Assembly: GCF_028551255.1 (NCBI RefSeq)
Contig: NZ_CP117029.1
Span: forward strand, 3,236,915 to 3,300,914
Source of the DNA: Vibrio tubiashii
GTDB lineage: Bacteria; Pseudomonadota; Gammaproteobacteria; Enterobacterales; Vibrionaceae
Direction: 5' to 3'
DNA: 64,000 nt
Shown here in pieces: positions 44,811 through 53,834 of this stretch (positions within the stretch are counted from its first letter, which is position 1; each line of letters begins with the position of its first letter). The notes below the pieces were generated by a model that worked only from the letters and a program-made list of their open reading frames with translations, did no database searches and had not been told where the DNA came from. The translations under genes and the position numbers were made by a program.

Positions 44811-46186
44811 AATGTAGCCTCCGTTTGTTCATCATGATTACTGAGAAACTCGTGTAGTTGCTTTAGCTTGAGTAAGAGCTCGTCAAAAGTAATGATTTGC
44901 ACGTTCTTAGAGTTGCGACGATATATCTCAAAAGACTTTTTTTTGTCTTCATCATCAGGGATTGTTCCGATGATCAAAATACAGTGGACAGCATATGACT
45001 CAATGTCATAAAGGCGATTGTTATTTTTTATCGTGGCAATGTTCTGTTGTAGCTGATAAGACTGATCCAGTACTTGTGTTACGGAACCTGTAAGTTCTGT
45101 TGATGCGCAGTAAACACTACCCCTATAGGCGGTTTTGTTTAATAAGACAGAAGAGGGCTTCTTTATTTCAATCAAAGCTAGGTTATTTGTAATACTATTT
45201 TTAATTAGGTAATCAGTGATTTTTTCGCCGTCACCACTAAGACGTTTCCCGCCAACACTGGCTTGATCCGATATTTTTATTGCGGGGTAACCAAAAGCAA
45301 GGCTCAAGATAAATGGGTTTTGATTAAAGAGTTCCTGCCAAGTATCCTCTTTAGTCTTTTTAATTAATAAGTCTTCATATGAACTAATCAAACGCTCAAG
45401 AGAGACTAACTCTATATCACTTTTTAGTTTGGCCAAAGTAACAGGATCTGTTTGTTTAACAGTAGCTTTATCACCAGCAATCAGATCCATGGCAACTTGC
45501 TTATCGGTGTTCGTGATTTTAATCCGAAGCATTTTGCTAATAGCATCATTGTCGGTTGGTAATGGTCTTTGATTATTTCCCAATTGATATGCAATATGGT
45601 TGTAAGCCGTTACTTCTTTCGTAATACGAGCAACCTTCCTTGCTCTTTCTGTAATACGATTGCAGGAACGGCGCATTTCTTCAAAATCATTAAAGTTTAG
45701 ATGAAAGTAACCATAATCTGTATCGCCGGTTTTTTCATCACCGATGGCAATGCATTGGTGCTCAGTTTGTTCTTCGATCGCTGATATTATTGCTCTGTAT
45801 TCTTTTTTTAATCCTAATCCATAACGAATGTCTTTAATAAATCCAGAAGGTAATTGTTGCAAGCATTCATATACATCCTCTTTACTATAAGGTGCTGAGT
45901 CGAGTGCGACCTCAATACTAATCTCATCTATGCCCTTGTATTTGTTTTTTAAGTAATCTGGATGAGTTGGTAAGGTAACTATTGGAAAAATAGAAACGAA
46001 ATGGTCTTGGCCACAAAATAGTGCAATCTTTCTTTTATGCTGGCTAGGCTTTTCCATCCCTCTTCCTGCATCTTCAAGCTCCCCCTTACTCGGAACATAA
46101 AAAACTTCCGTACAGTTAGGGTATACTTCTTCAATCTCAATATTCAGATCTTCAGGGCTGAAGTCTTCAGGTAGTAGCCTAGCCAT
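44807..46186 (-). CDS. Shedu-like anti-phage nuclease (DUF4263-type C-terminus)
   Basis: A 459-residue protein. The C-terminal part resembles the DUF4263 nuclease domain of the Shedu defence protein SduA. It has TWQELFNQNPFILSLAFGYP (residues 282-301), then Asp325 in ITDYLIKNS, LIEIKKPSSVLL with Glu340 and Lys342, and Gln371 in a helix: the catalytic set of a PD-(D/E)xK nuclease. The N-terminal 260 residues are unique and may sense the trigger, as in other Shedu proteins. Shedu usually acts alone, but here the gene is nine bases after hsdS and overlaps a GHKL ATPase gene. Confidence 0.75.
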   Translation of the reverse strand: MARLLPEDFSPEDLNIEIEEVYPNCTEVFYVPSKGELEDAGRGMEKPSQHKRKIALFCGQDHFVSIFPIVTLPTHPDYLKNKYKGIDEISIEVALDSAPYSKEDVYECLQQLPSGFIKDIRYGLGLKKEYRAIISAIEEQTEHQCIAIGDEKTGDTDYGYFHLNFNDFEEMRRSCNRITERARKVARITKEVTAYNHIAYQLGNNQRPLPTDNDAISKMLRIKITNTDKQVAMDLIAGDKATVKQTDPVTLAKLKSDIELVSLERLISSYEDLLIKKTKEDTWQELFNQNPFILSLAFGYPAIKISDQASVGGKRLSGDGEKITDYLIKNSITNNLALIEIKKPSSVLLNKTAYRGSVYCASTELTGSVTQVLDQSYQLQQNIATIKNNNRLYDIESYAVHCILIIGTIPDDEDKKKSFEIYRRNSKNVQIITFDELLLKLKQLHEFLSNHDEQTEATL

Positions 46187-46195
46187 CCTGCCTCC

Positions 46196-47413
46196 CTATA
46201 GCTCGCCTTTAAAGGCAGAATCGAGAATTGATGCTTTTAATTGCTGCATCATTGTTATTTTTTCAGAAATTTCAGCTTTTGCCTTTACAGCTAGTCGGTC
46301 AATTTCGTTGATTTGTCTAACAATACTCTTTTGTTCGTCTAGAGACGGAACTGGGATTTTTATTTCAGAGAGAATTTTCAGATTAATATTTTTCTGAGCG
46401 GCCGCATTCGCTTTGCTATCAAGCTGTTGCTGTAGCGTTGTCAGAAAATAATAAAGGTAATCGGTCTCTAATTCCGAGGAAGATATACCAACAACACTGT
46501 CTGGGAAACAGGCATCCATCCCCAAAATAGCCACATCACCAATGTTTGCTGCGATTGTTAAGCAGATGGTATCCTTTGGCCATAGCTTGCTCTGCTGTAA
46601 GCCTTTTTCATTGTATGTTGCTGAATAGTTCGTGATGTACTTTTGTGCATTACGTACATCCCCAGTTTGAATAAAAGGGTACTCACCGCCAAATAAAGAC
46701 TTATCGTTTCTAGGTCGGTGTTTGGACTTGCCTCGTGCTACTTCAGCAACTTCATTTAGCTCTCTTAATGGCCATTTATCTTGGCCTGAACTAAACACGC
46801 TGGCTAATTCACTTGCATACAACGCATCAGCCAGTGTGACGCTCTGTTGCAAATGCTCGATGGCGGTATCGATGCGGGTTAGCAGTGCATCAAGTTTTTC
46901 AACGATGCGTTTTTGTTCCGGCAAGCTTGGAAGAGGAATGTTCAACTCTTCAACCATAGCTTTAGTTAGGGCCTGTCTAGTAGCACCGCCAGCCCCCTGC
47001 CATAGCAGTTGTGCCTTAAATTTGGGGTTTATGATCAAATAGTTCAGGAATTTACTATCGACATACTCCGTTGGTCTAATAATTGCGACATGCTGATTTA
47101 CACGTGCAGGCAAGAACTCATTAGGAACAATACAGCATCTTGCAATTGATGCCCCTGTAATATTGAGTAGTACGTCTCCACTCTCCACGACTACATTTTT
47201 GAGGCCATTAGCTTGCTCATCATCAATAAATGCAAGCTTTTCCTCTTTAAAGAAACAGTCGTGAACATTTAGGCTTCTAATTAGCGAAATACCGCTAGAT
47301 TTATAAGCTTTTTCGCCTCCCTTCGGAGTTGCCCCACTTCCAATCTTGGTTGTGAGAGCTTTCAACTTGTGCCACTTCCACCCGTCTGGCAATGAATACA
47401 AAACCTGCTCCAT
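46196..47413 (-). CDS. hsdS: Type I restriction-modification specificity subunit HsdS
   Basis: HsdS recognises the bipartite DNA target for both methylation and cleavage. The 405-residue protein has two target recognition domains. The first begins LPDGWKWHKLKALTTKIGSGATPKGG and ends IPLPSLPEQKRIVEKLDALLTRIDTAIEHLQQ. The second begins WPLRELNEVAEVARGKSKH and ends IPVPSLDEQKSIVRQINEIDRL. The two conserved helical spacers have the usual near-repeat form. The start lies two bases after the hsdM stop. The target sequence cannot be read from the protein. Confidence 0.95.
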   Translation of the reverse strand: MEQVLYSLPDGWKWHKLKALTTKIGSGATPKGGEKAYKSSGISLIRSLNVHDCFFKEEKLAFIDDEQANGLKNVVVESGDVLLNITGASIARCCIVPNEFLPARVNQHVAIIRPTEYVDSKFLNYLIINPKFKAQLLWQGAGGATRQALTKAMVEELNIPLPSLPEQKRIVEKLDALLTRIDTAIEHLQQSVTLADALYASELASVFSSGQDKWPLRELNEVAEVARGKSKHRPRNDKSLFGGEYPFIQTGDVRNAQKYITNYSATYNEKGLQQSKLWPKDTICLTIAANIGDVAILGMDACFPDSVVGISSSELETDYLYYFLTTLQQQLDSKANAAAQKNINLKILSEIKIPVPSLDEQKSIVRQINEIDRLAVKAKAEISEKITMMQQLKASILDSAFKGEL

Positions 47414-47415
47414 GC

Positions 47416-48894
47416 TTATTTCTCCGCCAACAGGTCTTCAATTTCATCCAACAGGCCTGATACCAGTTTTTCTTTGGTGCGGATCTGCTTAAGAATATCG
47501 CTTGGCGCTAAATGCTCGGATTCTTTCTGTTTGGCCGGATTTTTAGCGGATAGGTCATAGTCTTCAGCCAATTTACTGGCTGAAACTGTCCAGGAACGCT
47601 CAGTGGTTTCGCGGCTGTTATATAGCTCAACAAACTCTTTTAGGTGGTCATCGGTGATCGGTTTGTTTTTGGTGAGCTTTTGCTCGGGTTCACATTCGTA
47701 GTACCACACATCGCTGGTGCCGCCGCTACGCTCAAAAAACAGCACGTTGGTTTTTACGCCAGAGTAGGGCAAAAATACCCCAGCGGGCAGGCTTAAAATA
47801 GTGTGCAGGTTAAAGTTTTCCAACAGTTCTTGTTTGACTTGTTTAAACGCACTGTTGGTTTGGAACAGCACGCCTTCTGGCACAACAATCGCAGCTTTAC
47901 CGCCACTTTTCAGGGTTTTCATAAAGTGTTGCAAAAACAGCAGTTCGGTGGCGTTACTCTGAATAGGGAAGTTTTGCTGAATTTGCGACTTCTCTTTACC
48001 ACCAAACGGTGGATTAGCCAGAATAATATCGTAACGGTCTTTTTCCTGAATATCGCGGATATTCTGAGTAAGGGTATTGCCTCGGAACAAATTGGGGGAC
48101 TCGATGCCATGTAAAATCATGTTCATCATACCCATCACATAAGCCAGTGAGGTTTTTTCAAAACCAAAGAAAGTATCGCGTTGGATAAAATCCCATTGTT
48201 CGGTAGAGAGTTGGTTCTTTTTGCCCTTTAGATGCTCAAAGGCTTCCACTAAAAATCCGCACGAGCCAGCCGCTGCATCGTAAATGGTTTGCCCGTCTTG
48301 TGGGTCAATGGCCTTGATCATGGCACGCACTACTGGGCGCGGGGTGTAAAATTCACCGGCATAGCCACCAGCATCGCCCATGTTTTGCAATAAGCCTTCA
48401 TAAACTAACGAGAGCTCAAACATTTCATCACTGGATTGAAAGTTCAGCGTATCGATAATATCCAACACCTCACGCAAGGTATGGCCAGAAGCCACTTTGT
48501 TGTCTAAATACTGGAAGATGGCACCAATTTTATAGGCGAAGGATTTAGGGTCGGAACCCGTAACGGCGGTGTTGGCAAAGCTTTTCAAGTAAGGGAATAA
48601 CTCGTTATTAACGTAATCGGTTAAGTCATCGCCCGTGCGAACTTTGTTTATATCTAGCTTGCCATCTGCATTTTTCGGGCAGGCCCAATTTGACCAACGG
48701 TGCGCTTCATCCAATACAGGTTGATAGTCTTTGCCAGACAGCACGGCTTCATCTTCTTTTTCAGACTCGTAATCATCCAAAAACTTTAAGAAAAGTACCC
48801 ACGAGGTTTGCTCGGTATAGTGCATAGCACCACTAATGCCATCGTCGCGGCGCAGTATGTCGGTAATTCGGTCAATCTTTTGTTGTAGTGACAT
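47416..48894 (-). CDS. hsdM: Type I restriction-modification methyltransferase subunit HsdM
   Basis: HsdM is the N6-adenine methyltransferase of the type I complex. The 492-residue protein has an N-terminal helical domain (to about 165), EFYTPRPVVRAMI, and the SAM-binding motif I YDAAAGSCGFLVEAF (residues 205-219, with Cys in place of the usual Gly). The catalytic motif IV is ANPPFGG (293-299). A C-terminal helix contacts HsdS. It lies between the DUF4435-like ATPase gene (3-base gap) and hsdS (2-base gap), so the operon is tightly coupled. Confidence 0.97.
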   Translation of the reverse strand: MSLQQKIDRITDILRRDDGISGAMHYTEQTSWVLFLKFLDDYESEKEDEAVLSGKDYQPVLDEAHRWSNWACPKNADGKLDINKVRTGDDLTDYVNNELFPYLKSFANTAVTGSDPKSFAYKIGAIFQYLDNKVASGHTLREVLDIIDTLNFQSSDEMFELSLVYEGLLQNMGDAGGYAGEFYTPRPVVRAMIKAIDPQDGQTIYDAAAGSCGFLVEAFEHLKGKKNQLSTEQWDFIQRDTFFGFEKTSLAYVMGMMNMILHGIESPNLFRGNTLTQNIRDIQEKDRYDIILANPPFGGKEKSQIQQNFPIQSNATELLFLQHFMKTLKSGGKAAIVVPEGVLFQTNSAFKQVKQELLENFNLHTILSLPAGVFLPYSGVKTNVLFFERSGGTSDVWYYECEPEQKLTKNKPITDDHLKEFVELYNSRETTERSWTVSASKLAEDYDLSAKNPAKQKESEHLAPSDILKQIRTKEKLVSGLLDEIEDLLAEK

Positions 48895-48897
48895 GGC

Positions 48898-50673
48898 TTA
48901 TAGTTTTCCGATAATAAAATTGTACATATTGGTGATGTCTTCGCTGATTTCTGCTGGCGGAATCAGAACGATATAGTCTTGGAGCCTTTCAATGTCGAGC
49001 CCTACTCCCTCGGTATTGATCAGAGGGTCGATGACATCTTTTGCGTTTAAACGGCGAATATCGTCGTTGTCACCTGGGTTATTTGGTTGTAAATAACATG
49101 GTGTCCTTAATAGTTCAGCGTTGTTGATTTGATCTAACACATTATGGTGCAATAGAGCTGAGTGTGAGAGCAGATAGTTTTTGATTTCGCGGCGTTTCCA
49201 AGTTAGTAGGTGAAAGTTTATTCTTTCTGGACAAGGTAAACCTATGTTGAATTTGTCTGGGCAATCGACACCAATCACCTTGACACCGCTTTGTGTGTGA
49301 ATGTTAGCTTCTGGCAGTTCATCACGATCACATACTGAAAATACGTTGGTTACTTTATGGTCATGCAACGCAAGTGTTTTGCCATATCTCTCTGCTTTAC
49401 ACGCCCTGATATAGTCTTTCATATCTCTCAATTCATGCAGCCACTTGATCTTAGACGCTCCGAAGCTATCGCCTGCCGCACTGTAACCAGATGACTTTGC
49501 TATAGGATTGATTGAGGACAGCGGTGTCCAATCAAGTCCTTTCTGCTTTGCTAATAACTCAAAAATCTTCCAATCGTTGTAGTAATCAATCAAGCAAATG
49601 TTGTTCAATTTGGAGGCTATTTCTAACTCGACGACTTTACTTTTGGATAAAACTTTCAATCTTTCCAAGAGCTTTTGAGATTTCTGATCATTTTTTATCT
49701 GCCCATTTTCAACCAAAAACAATGATTCGAAGTCATTCTCAGCGATTGAGTCGACTAAATGAGTTGTGGTTATGACCTTACCCTTAGTTTTGCTTAGTAT
49801 GTCCCAAAGGAGCTCAACGTTTTTATGGTGCAGGTGTGAGTCAACTTCATCAAACATGAAAAGAGAAGAAGTGCTATCAAATAGATCAATTAGTGAAGCA
49901 ACGAATAGGAACTGATACTCACCATCACTGATCAATGAAAATTCAATATTATCAGTTAGGTAAAGCAGAATTTCAGAAGCTGAAAAGAAATATTCGTTGT
50001 ATGAGCCTTCGATTAGAAATTTTGTGGCATCAACTCTAGAGCCATCAAAAACATCAAAAAATTGTTCATTAGTTACTTCTACTTCGGTTGACTTTAGGCC
50101 TTTACCTGTTTCTAGCAGAGCATCAAGGTCAGGAAGTGTTTCTATCTTTTCAAGAAAGGCGTCAAGTCGCTGATTAAAAGGTCTTTTTCTTATCGACGGG
50201 TGTTCATGGTCTTTCGCTTCAGCTATCTGGTCTTGTTGTACATTCTTTATGTAAGTCTCAGGAACAGATATTTTCAGTTTCAATTTAACTGAAACTTGAT
50301 CCTTGAATGCCTTGTGGTTGTTAATAAAATTAAAAACTAAGCCGTTACTCTTGAATGTGTAGGCGAGAAACGTAAGGAATCGAACATCTTTCTGAGTAAA
50401 GAAAAGGCTAGAAAAATCAATGTCACTTATATCTTTCTTTTTTCGAAAAGAGGTTAGTCTTTGCTCAAAAAAGGAAGAGAAGTTTTCATTTTGTCCTGAA
50501 GTAGCACAGATCAGTTGAAGCGTTTCACTAGGTTCTTCAATCTGCTTTCTAAAGATTGAATGTAAGATACTGGATTTACCGCTGCCATTTTCACCAATCA
50601 AGGTCGCTACTTTGTTGATATGTAGGGTTTGCGACTGATCGTGCAGCGGGTTAGGTGCGAGTGTTAATTGCAT
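48898..50673 (-). CDS. AAA ATPase with a DUF4435/TOPRIM-like C-terminus
   Basis: A 591-residue protein with an ABC/SMC-like ATPase head: Walker A GENGSGKSS (residues 27-35), signature SDGEYQFLF (249-257), Walker B LFMFDEVDSHLHH (271-283) and a switch His in TTTHLVDS. The C-terminal part has FSVCDRDELPE (445-455) and TWKRREIKNYLL (491-502), matching the DUF4435 pattern of a metal-binding Asp pair and a late E-x-x-N-Y. Proteins of this design resemble OLD-family nucleases in layout. It sits one base after hsdR and three before hsdM, so it belongs to the restriction operon, possibly as an extra effector or anti-restriction sensor. Confidence 0.78.
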   Translation of the reverse strand: MQLTLAPNPLHDQSQTLHINKVATLIGENGSGKSSILHSIFRKQIEEPSETLQLICATSGQNENFSSFFEQRLTSFRKKKDISDIDFSSLFFTQKDVRFLTFLAYTFKSNGLVFNFINNHKAFKDQVSVKLKLKISVPETYIKNVQQDQIAEAKDHEHPSIRKRPFNQRLDAFLEKIETLPDLDALLETGKGLKSTEVEVTNEQFFDVFDGSRVDATKFLIEGSYNEYFFSASEILLYLTDNIEFSLISDGEYQFLFVASLIDLFDSTSSLFMFDEVDSHLHHKNVELLWDILSKTKGKVITTTHLVDSIAENDFESLFLVENGQIKNDQKSQKLLERLKVLSKSKVVELEIASKLNNICLIDYYNDWKIFELLAKQKGLDWTPLSSINPIAKSSGYSAAGDSFGASKIKWLHELRDMKDYIRACKAERYGKTLALHDHKVTNVFSVCDRDELPEANIHTQSGVKVIGVDCPDKFNIGLPCPERINFHLLTWKRREIKNYLLSHSALLHHNVLDQINNAELLRTPCYLQPNNPGDNDDIRRLNAKDVIDPLINTEGVGLDIERLQDYIVLIPPAEISEDITNMYNFIIGKL

Positions 50674-50674
50674 T

Positions 50675-52990
50675 TTAGTTCACATTGTATAGCTGTTGCT
50701 GTAATTGTTTAAAAGCAGCCAGTAAATAGGCTGGTTTTCCACCGAATGCTGTTGAAGCGTCTTTCACTGTACCCAAGCCTGATAGCTCGATGAGAGCAGG
50801 CAAGCGCTCGCGTGATAACTCCGAGCTGCCAGTTTGCTCATAACGATTGAGCACAAAGTGCAAAAACTGCTGTGCCTTTTCTTGTTGGTACTGATTAAAG
50901 AAGGTGCTGTTAGTGCGTACTTGATTGGCACGAACTTTACGGGTTGCCATTGGCTGTTCAAAGGCTAAAAAAGCCAGCAGATCGAAGATATCGCACTCTT
51001 CTGCTTCAAACATGCGTCGCAGTGTGGCGAGTTGTTCTTTATCAAAACCTGCTTGTACAAGTTTACCGAGCAAGGTTTCGCGCTCATCTGGGTCTGACCA
51101 TATCCGCCGCAATTCCTCAACTGATTTAAACAACCCTGGTAATTGGGTGATCAAACGTTCAACAAATTCTTGCACAGTGAGAGGTTTGCCGTTTTCATCG
51201 ATATAACGAGTTTCAACGTCAATGACCTTCAGTTCTCGGTGTTTGCCAAGCTTTACTTTCAACCGAGGTTTTGTCTCACCCGGTTCAGGTTCTGGGCCAT
51301 CTGTTCCTCCGGGTGGTTCTGGTGTGTATGGCGGTGGTTTAGGCTCCCCTGTGCCACCGGGCTCTGGTGTTTCAGGCTCGCCATCCCAATCTTTGTCATA
51401 AAACTTATTGGTTGCACCACGAAAATCGACAATCGTGAAATAGTCTTTGCCATCAAAAACGCGGGTGCCGCGACCGACAATTTGTTTAAATTCCACCATT
51501 GAGCCGACGGTTCTATCCAGCACTACGTTACGTACATTACGGGCATCTACCCCCGTGGTTAACATTTGCGATGAGGTAATAATGGTGGGGATATCTTTGT
51601 CATTATCTTGGAATTTTTCCAGTAGCTCGCGGCCAACTTTACCTTCGTCACTGGTTACACGAACGCAGTAGTGCGGGTCTTTAACTTTTTTATGTTTATT
51701 GATCATGTCGCGCATGGTGAGAGCATGATTTTGGTTTTCGCAAAAGACGATGGTTTTTTCTAGTGGATTGATATTGTCCAAAATGGCTTTTGCGACCAGC
51801 TCGGTACGTTCATCAACAATGATCTTCTTGTCGTAATCTTCTACCTGATAGACGTCTTGCCATGATTCACCTTCGATCACTTGGTCATCTTTGGTCAGCA
51901 CGAGCTCGTCTAAGTTGGTACGTACCCGCTTAACACGATATGGCGTTAAAAAGCCATCGTTGATACCGTCTTTTAATGAGTATTCAAATGCAGGAGTTCC
52001 AAAGTAGTCGTAGGTATCCACGTTGGCTTTACGTTTTGGTGTAGCTGTTAGGCCGACATGCACCGCACTGCCAAAATGATCGAGTATGGCTCGCCAAGAG
52101 CCCGTCTCATTAGCACTGCCACGGTGACACTCGTCAATCATTACAAGGTCAAAGAAATCACTTGGATACGCTTTGTAGTAGCCTTCAATATTTTCACGCT
52201 CAGCAATGGCTTGGTAGATAGCAAAAAAGATATGCGCATTGGTTGGCACTACACCGCCACGTTTGCGTACCTCTTCCCCATTTATCTTAATAAGGTCTTT
52301 TTCATAGGGGTTAAAAGTATTGATAGCTTGGTCGGCTAAAATATTACGATCAGCCAAAAACAATATTCGTGGTCGTCGACTACCTGGTGTTTCTTTGTTC
52401 CAACGGGACTGAAACAGTTTATGGACGATTTGAAAGGCAATAAAGGTTTTACCTGTACCAGTCGCCAGCGTTAATAGCACTCGTGGCTTACCTTTGCCAA
52501 TGGCATCTGTGGCGGCATGGACCGCTAATTCTTGGTAATAACGTGGCTGCATTGCGCCTTCTAAATGAAAAGGCACATTACGAAGCTGCTGGCCTAGATC
52601 CGAATTAACACCCGCGTAGCGGTTTTCAAGCTCTTGTGGTGTTGGATAAAACTCGATGTAGTCGCCTTTACCCGTTTCTAAATCGAACTCATAGGTTTGT
52701 TTGCCGTTGCTTGAATAGACAAAACGAACGAGTAGCTTCTTAGCATAGTCTATGGCTTGTTGAAGACCTTTGGTTGGATGCTCAGATTCTTTTTTTGCTT
52801 CAACAACTGCAAGGTAACGATTGTCTTTGTGGAGCAGATAATCGACGAAGCAACGACGACCACGGACACCGCCAGCAAGCTTACGGCCATCGGTAAAGTA
52901 ATGTTCCCGAATGATGTTGCCCGGTTGCCAATGTGCGGCTTTTAACGCTGGATCGATGTAGTTTGCTCTGGTATCTGCTTCTGACGACAT
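50675..52990 (-). CDS. hsdR: Type I restriction endonuclease subunit HsdR
   Basis: HsdR is the motor and nuclease subunit that translocates and cuts unmethylated DNA. The 771-residue protein has an N-terminal nuclease with Asp50, Glu64 and Lys66 (CFVDYLLHKDNRYLAVVEAKK). The helicase motor carries ATGTGKT (176-182), DECH (286-289), LTATPKR and the motif VI region VGRGTRVFDGKDYF. A proline- and glycine-rich linker (PEPGGTGEPKPPPYTPEPPG) precedes the EcoEI-type C-terminal domain. This short form is typical of EcoEI-like enzymes. The gene starts 21 bases after the XRE gene. Confidence 0.97.
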   Translation of the reverse strand: MSSEADTRANYIDPALKAAHWQPGNIIREHYFTDGRKLAGGVRGRRCFVDYLLHKDNRYLAVVEAKKESEHPTKGLQQAIDYAKKLLVRFVYSSNGKQTYEFDLETGKGDYIEFYPTPQELENRYAGVNSDLGQQLRNVPFHLEGAMQPRYYQELAVHAATDAIGKGKPRVLLTLATGTGKTFIAFQIVHKLFQSRWNKETPGSRRPRILFLADRNILADQAINTFNPYEKDLIKINGEEVRKRGGVVPTNAHIFFAIYQAIAERENIEGYYKAYPSDFFDLVMIDECHRGSANETGSWRAILDHFGSAVHVGLTATPKRKANVDTYDYFGTPAFEYSLKDGINDGFLTPYRVKRVRTNLDELVLTKDDQVIEGESWQDVYQVEDYDKKIIVDERTELVAKAILDNINPLEKTIVFCENQNHALTMRDMINKHKKVKDPHYCVRVTSDEGKVGRELLEKFQDNDKDIPTIITSSQMLTTGVDARNVRNVVLDRTVGSMVEFKQIVGRGTRVFDGKDYFTIVDFRGATNKFYDKDWDGEPETPEPGGTGEPKPPPYTPEPPGGTDGPEPEPGETKPRLKVKLGKHRELKVIDVETRYIDENGKPLTVQEFVERLITQLPGLFKSVEELRRIWSDPDERETLLGKLVQAGFDKEQLATLRRMFEAEECDIFDLLAFLAFEQPMATRKVRANQVRTNSTFFNQYQQEKAQQFLHFVLNRYEQTGSSELSRERLPALIELSGLGTVKDASTAFGGKPAYLLAAFKQLQQQLYNVN

Positions 52991-53011
52991 GTCGTCACTC
53001 CTTGATAATTT

Positions 53012-53227
53012 TTAGCCCTGTCTATCGCTTGGCATTTTTTCCAATATGTCGCTCAATGGGCAGTTAAATAAATCGCATAGCTTATCGAGCGCTTCTAAGT
53101 CCACCTTGAGCGCGGTTTCTTTGTAAAGTAGCGTGACGGTGGTACGGCTTAGGCCGGTTTCTCGCATCACGTCGCTAATGCGCATTTTTCTCTCGCCCAT
53201 TAAACGGGCTAGATGGCAGCGAATCAT
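53012..53227 (-). CDS. Small XRE-family regulator of the restriction operon
   Basis: A 71-residue protein made almost entirely of a Cro/C1-type HTH: HLARLMGERKMRISDVMRETGLSRTTVTLLYKETA, followed by DLEALDKLCDLFNCPLSDIL. Proteins of this size before restriction genes usually act as controller (C) proteins that delay nuclease expression until methylation is done. It is the first gene of the minus-strand operon that runs to rhuM. Its own operator should lie in 53228-53400, where I cannot identify it. Confidence 0.9.
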   Translation of the reverse strand: MIRCHLARLMGERKMRISDVMRETGLSRTTVTLLYKETALKVDLEALDKLCDLFNCPLSDILEKMPSDRQG

Positions 53228-53630
53228 GCTTTCTCCACGGTATTTTTTAACCCTAAAATTTGGGGAATTATCACAGTTGCATACCCTATCACTATTATGA
53301 TTTTTCTCAACTTATTTGAGTTGAAACCAAATTTTTAGAATGGTGGACAGTGGCTTAATAATTTAAAAATGTGGTTTACTACGCAATAAGCGTCTCACTT
53401 TCACATGTGAAAATGGGGCAGTTAATCGATACTTGTGCAGAATGTTAACGTAGCCTACGAAAAAAGGACTGCATTACCGCCTCATTATCTGCATCTGTAA
53501 TACTAAACCACGAATTTGATAGGCATATTTTCTGCTAAATCTGCCCATTTTGGGCCTGAGCACCGCGCGCCTTTGCGTTGCTCACCCTGCAAACTATTTC
53601 TTGATTATCCATTAACTGTCAGGAGTAGTT
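53228..53630. other. Divergent control region between the defence operon and the AlpA operon
   Basis: About 400 bases without a convincing gene. It should contain the promoters of both operons. The third copy of the palindrome (TTTCACATGTGAAA core, 53398-53413) lies in the middle. ATCTGCCCATTTTGG at 53539-53553 repeats a string from 39079-39093. Short open frames here lack start signals. Confidence 0.6.
53398..53413. promoter_or_regulatory. TTTCACATGTGAAA palindrome, copy 3
   Basis: CTTTCACATGTGAAAA, one base different from the other two copies. It lies between the divergent defence and AlpA operons. Confidence 0.6.
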
Positions 53631-53822
53631 ATGACCGAACAAAATCAATCAAATCAGCTATTAAGCTATCAAGAAGTTTGCAAACTAACGCAACTATCTC
53701 AAGCGACGATTCGCCGCTATGTAAAAAATGGTTCCTTTCCTACACCAGTCACACTTTCACCTGGCGCTAGAAGTGTGAGATTTCGCCTTGAAGATGTGCA
53801 GAAGTGGCTTCTGAGCCTATGA
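53631..53822 (+). CDS. AlpA-family DNA-binding protein
   Basis: A 63-residue protein with a MerR-like winged HTH of the AlpA family: LLSYQEVCKLTQLSQATIRRYVKNGSFP, then RSVRFRLEDVQKWL. In P4-like elements AlpA activates integrase or excision genes. AGGAG stands eight bases before the ATG. The DUF927 gene follows after 12 bases, so they form one operon. It may act as the recombination directionality factor or as an activator of the right-end genes. Confidence 0.93.
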   Translation: MTEQNQSNQLLSYQEVCKLTQLSQATIRRYVKNGSFPTPVTLSPGARSVRFRLEDVQKWLLSL

Positions 53823-53834
53823 TAGGGAGGTCAT

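Noticed and set aside
53516..53770. 84-codon plus-strand frame starting upstream of the AlpA gene
   Set aside because: It overlaps the AlpA gene in another frame, lacks a ribosome-binding site and has no recognisable protein pattern.
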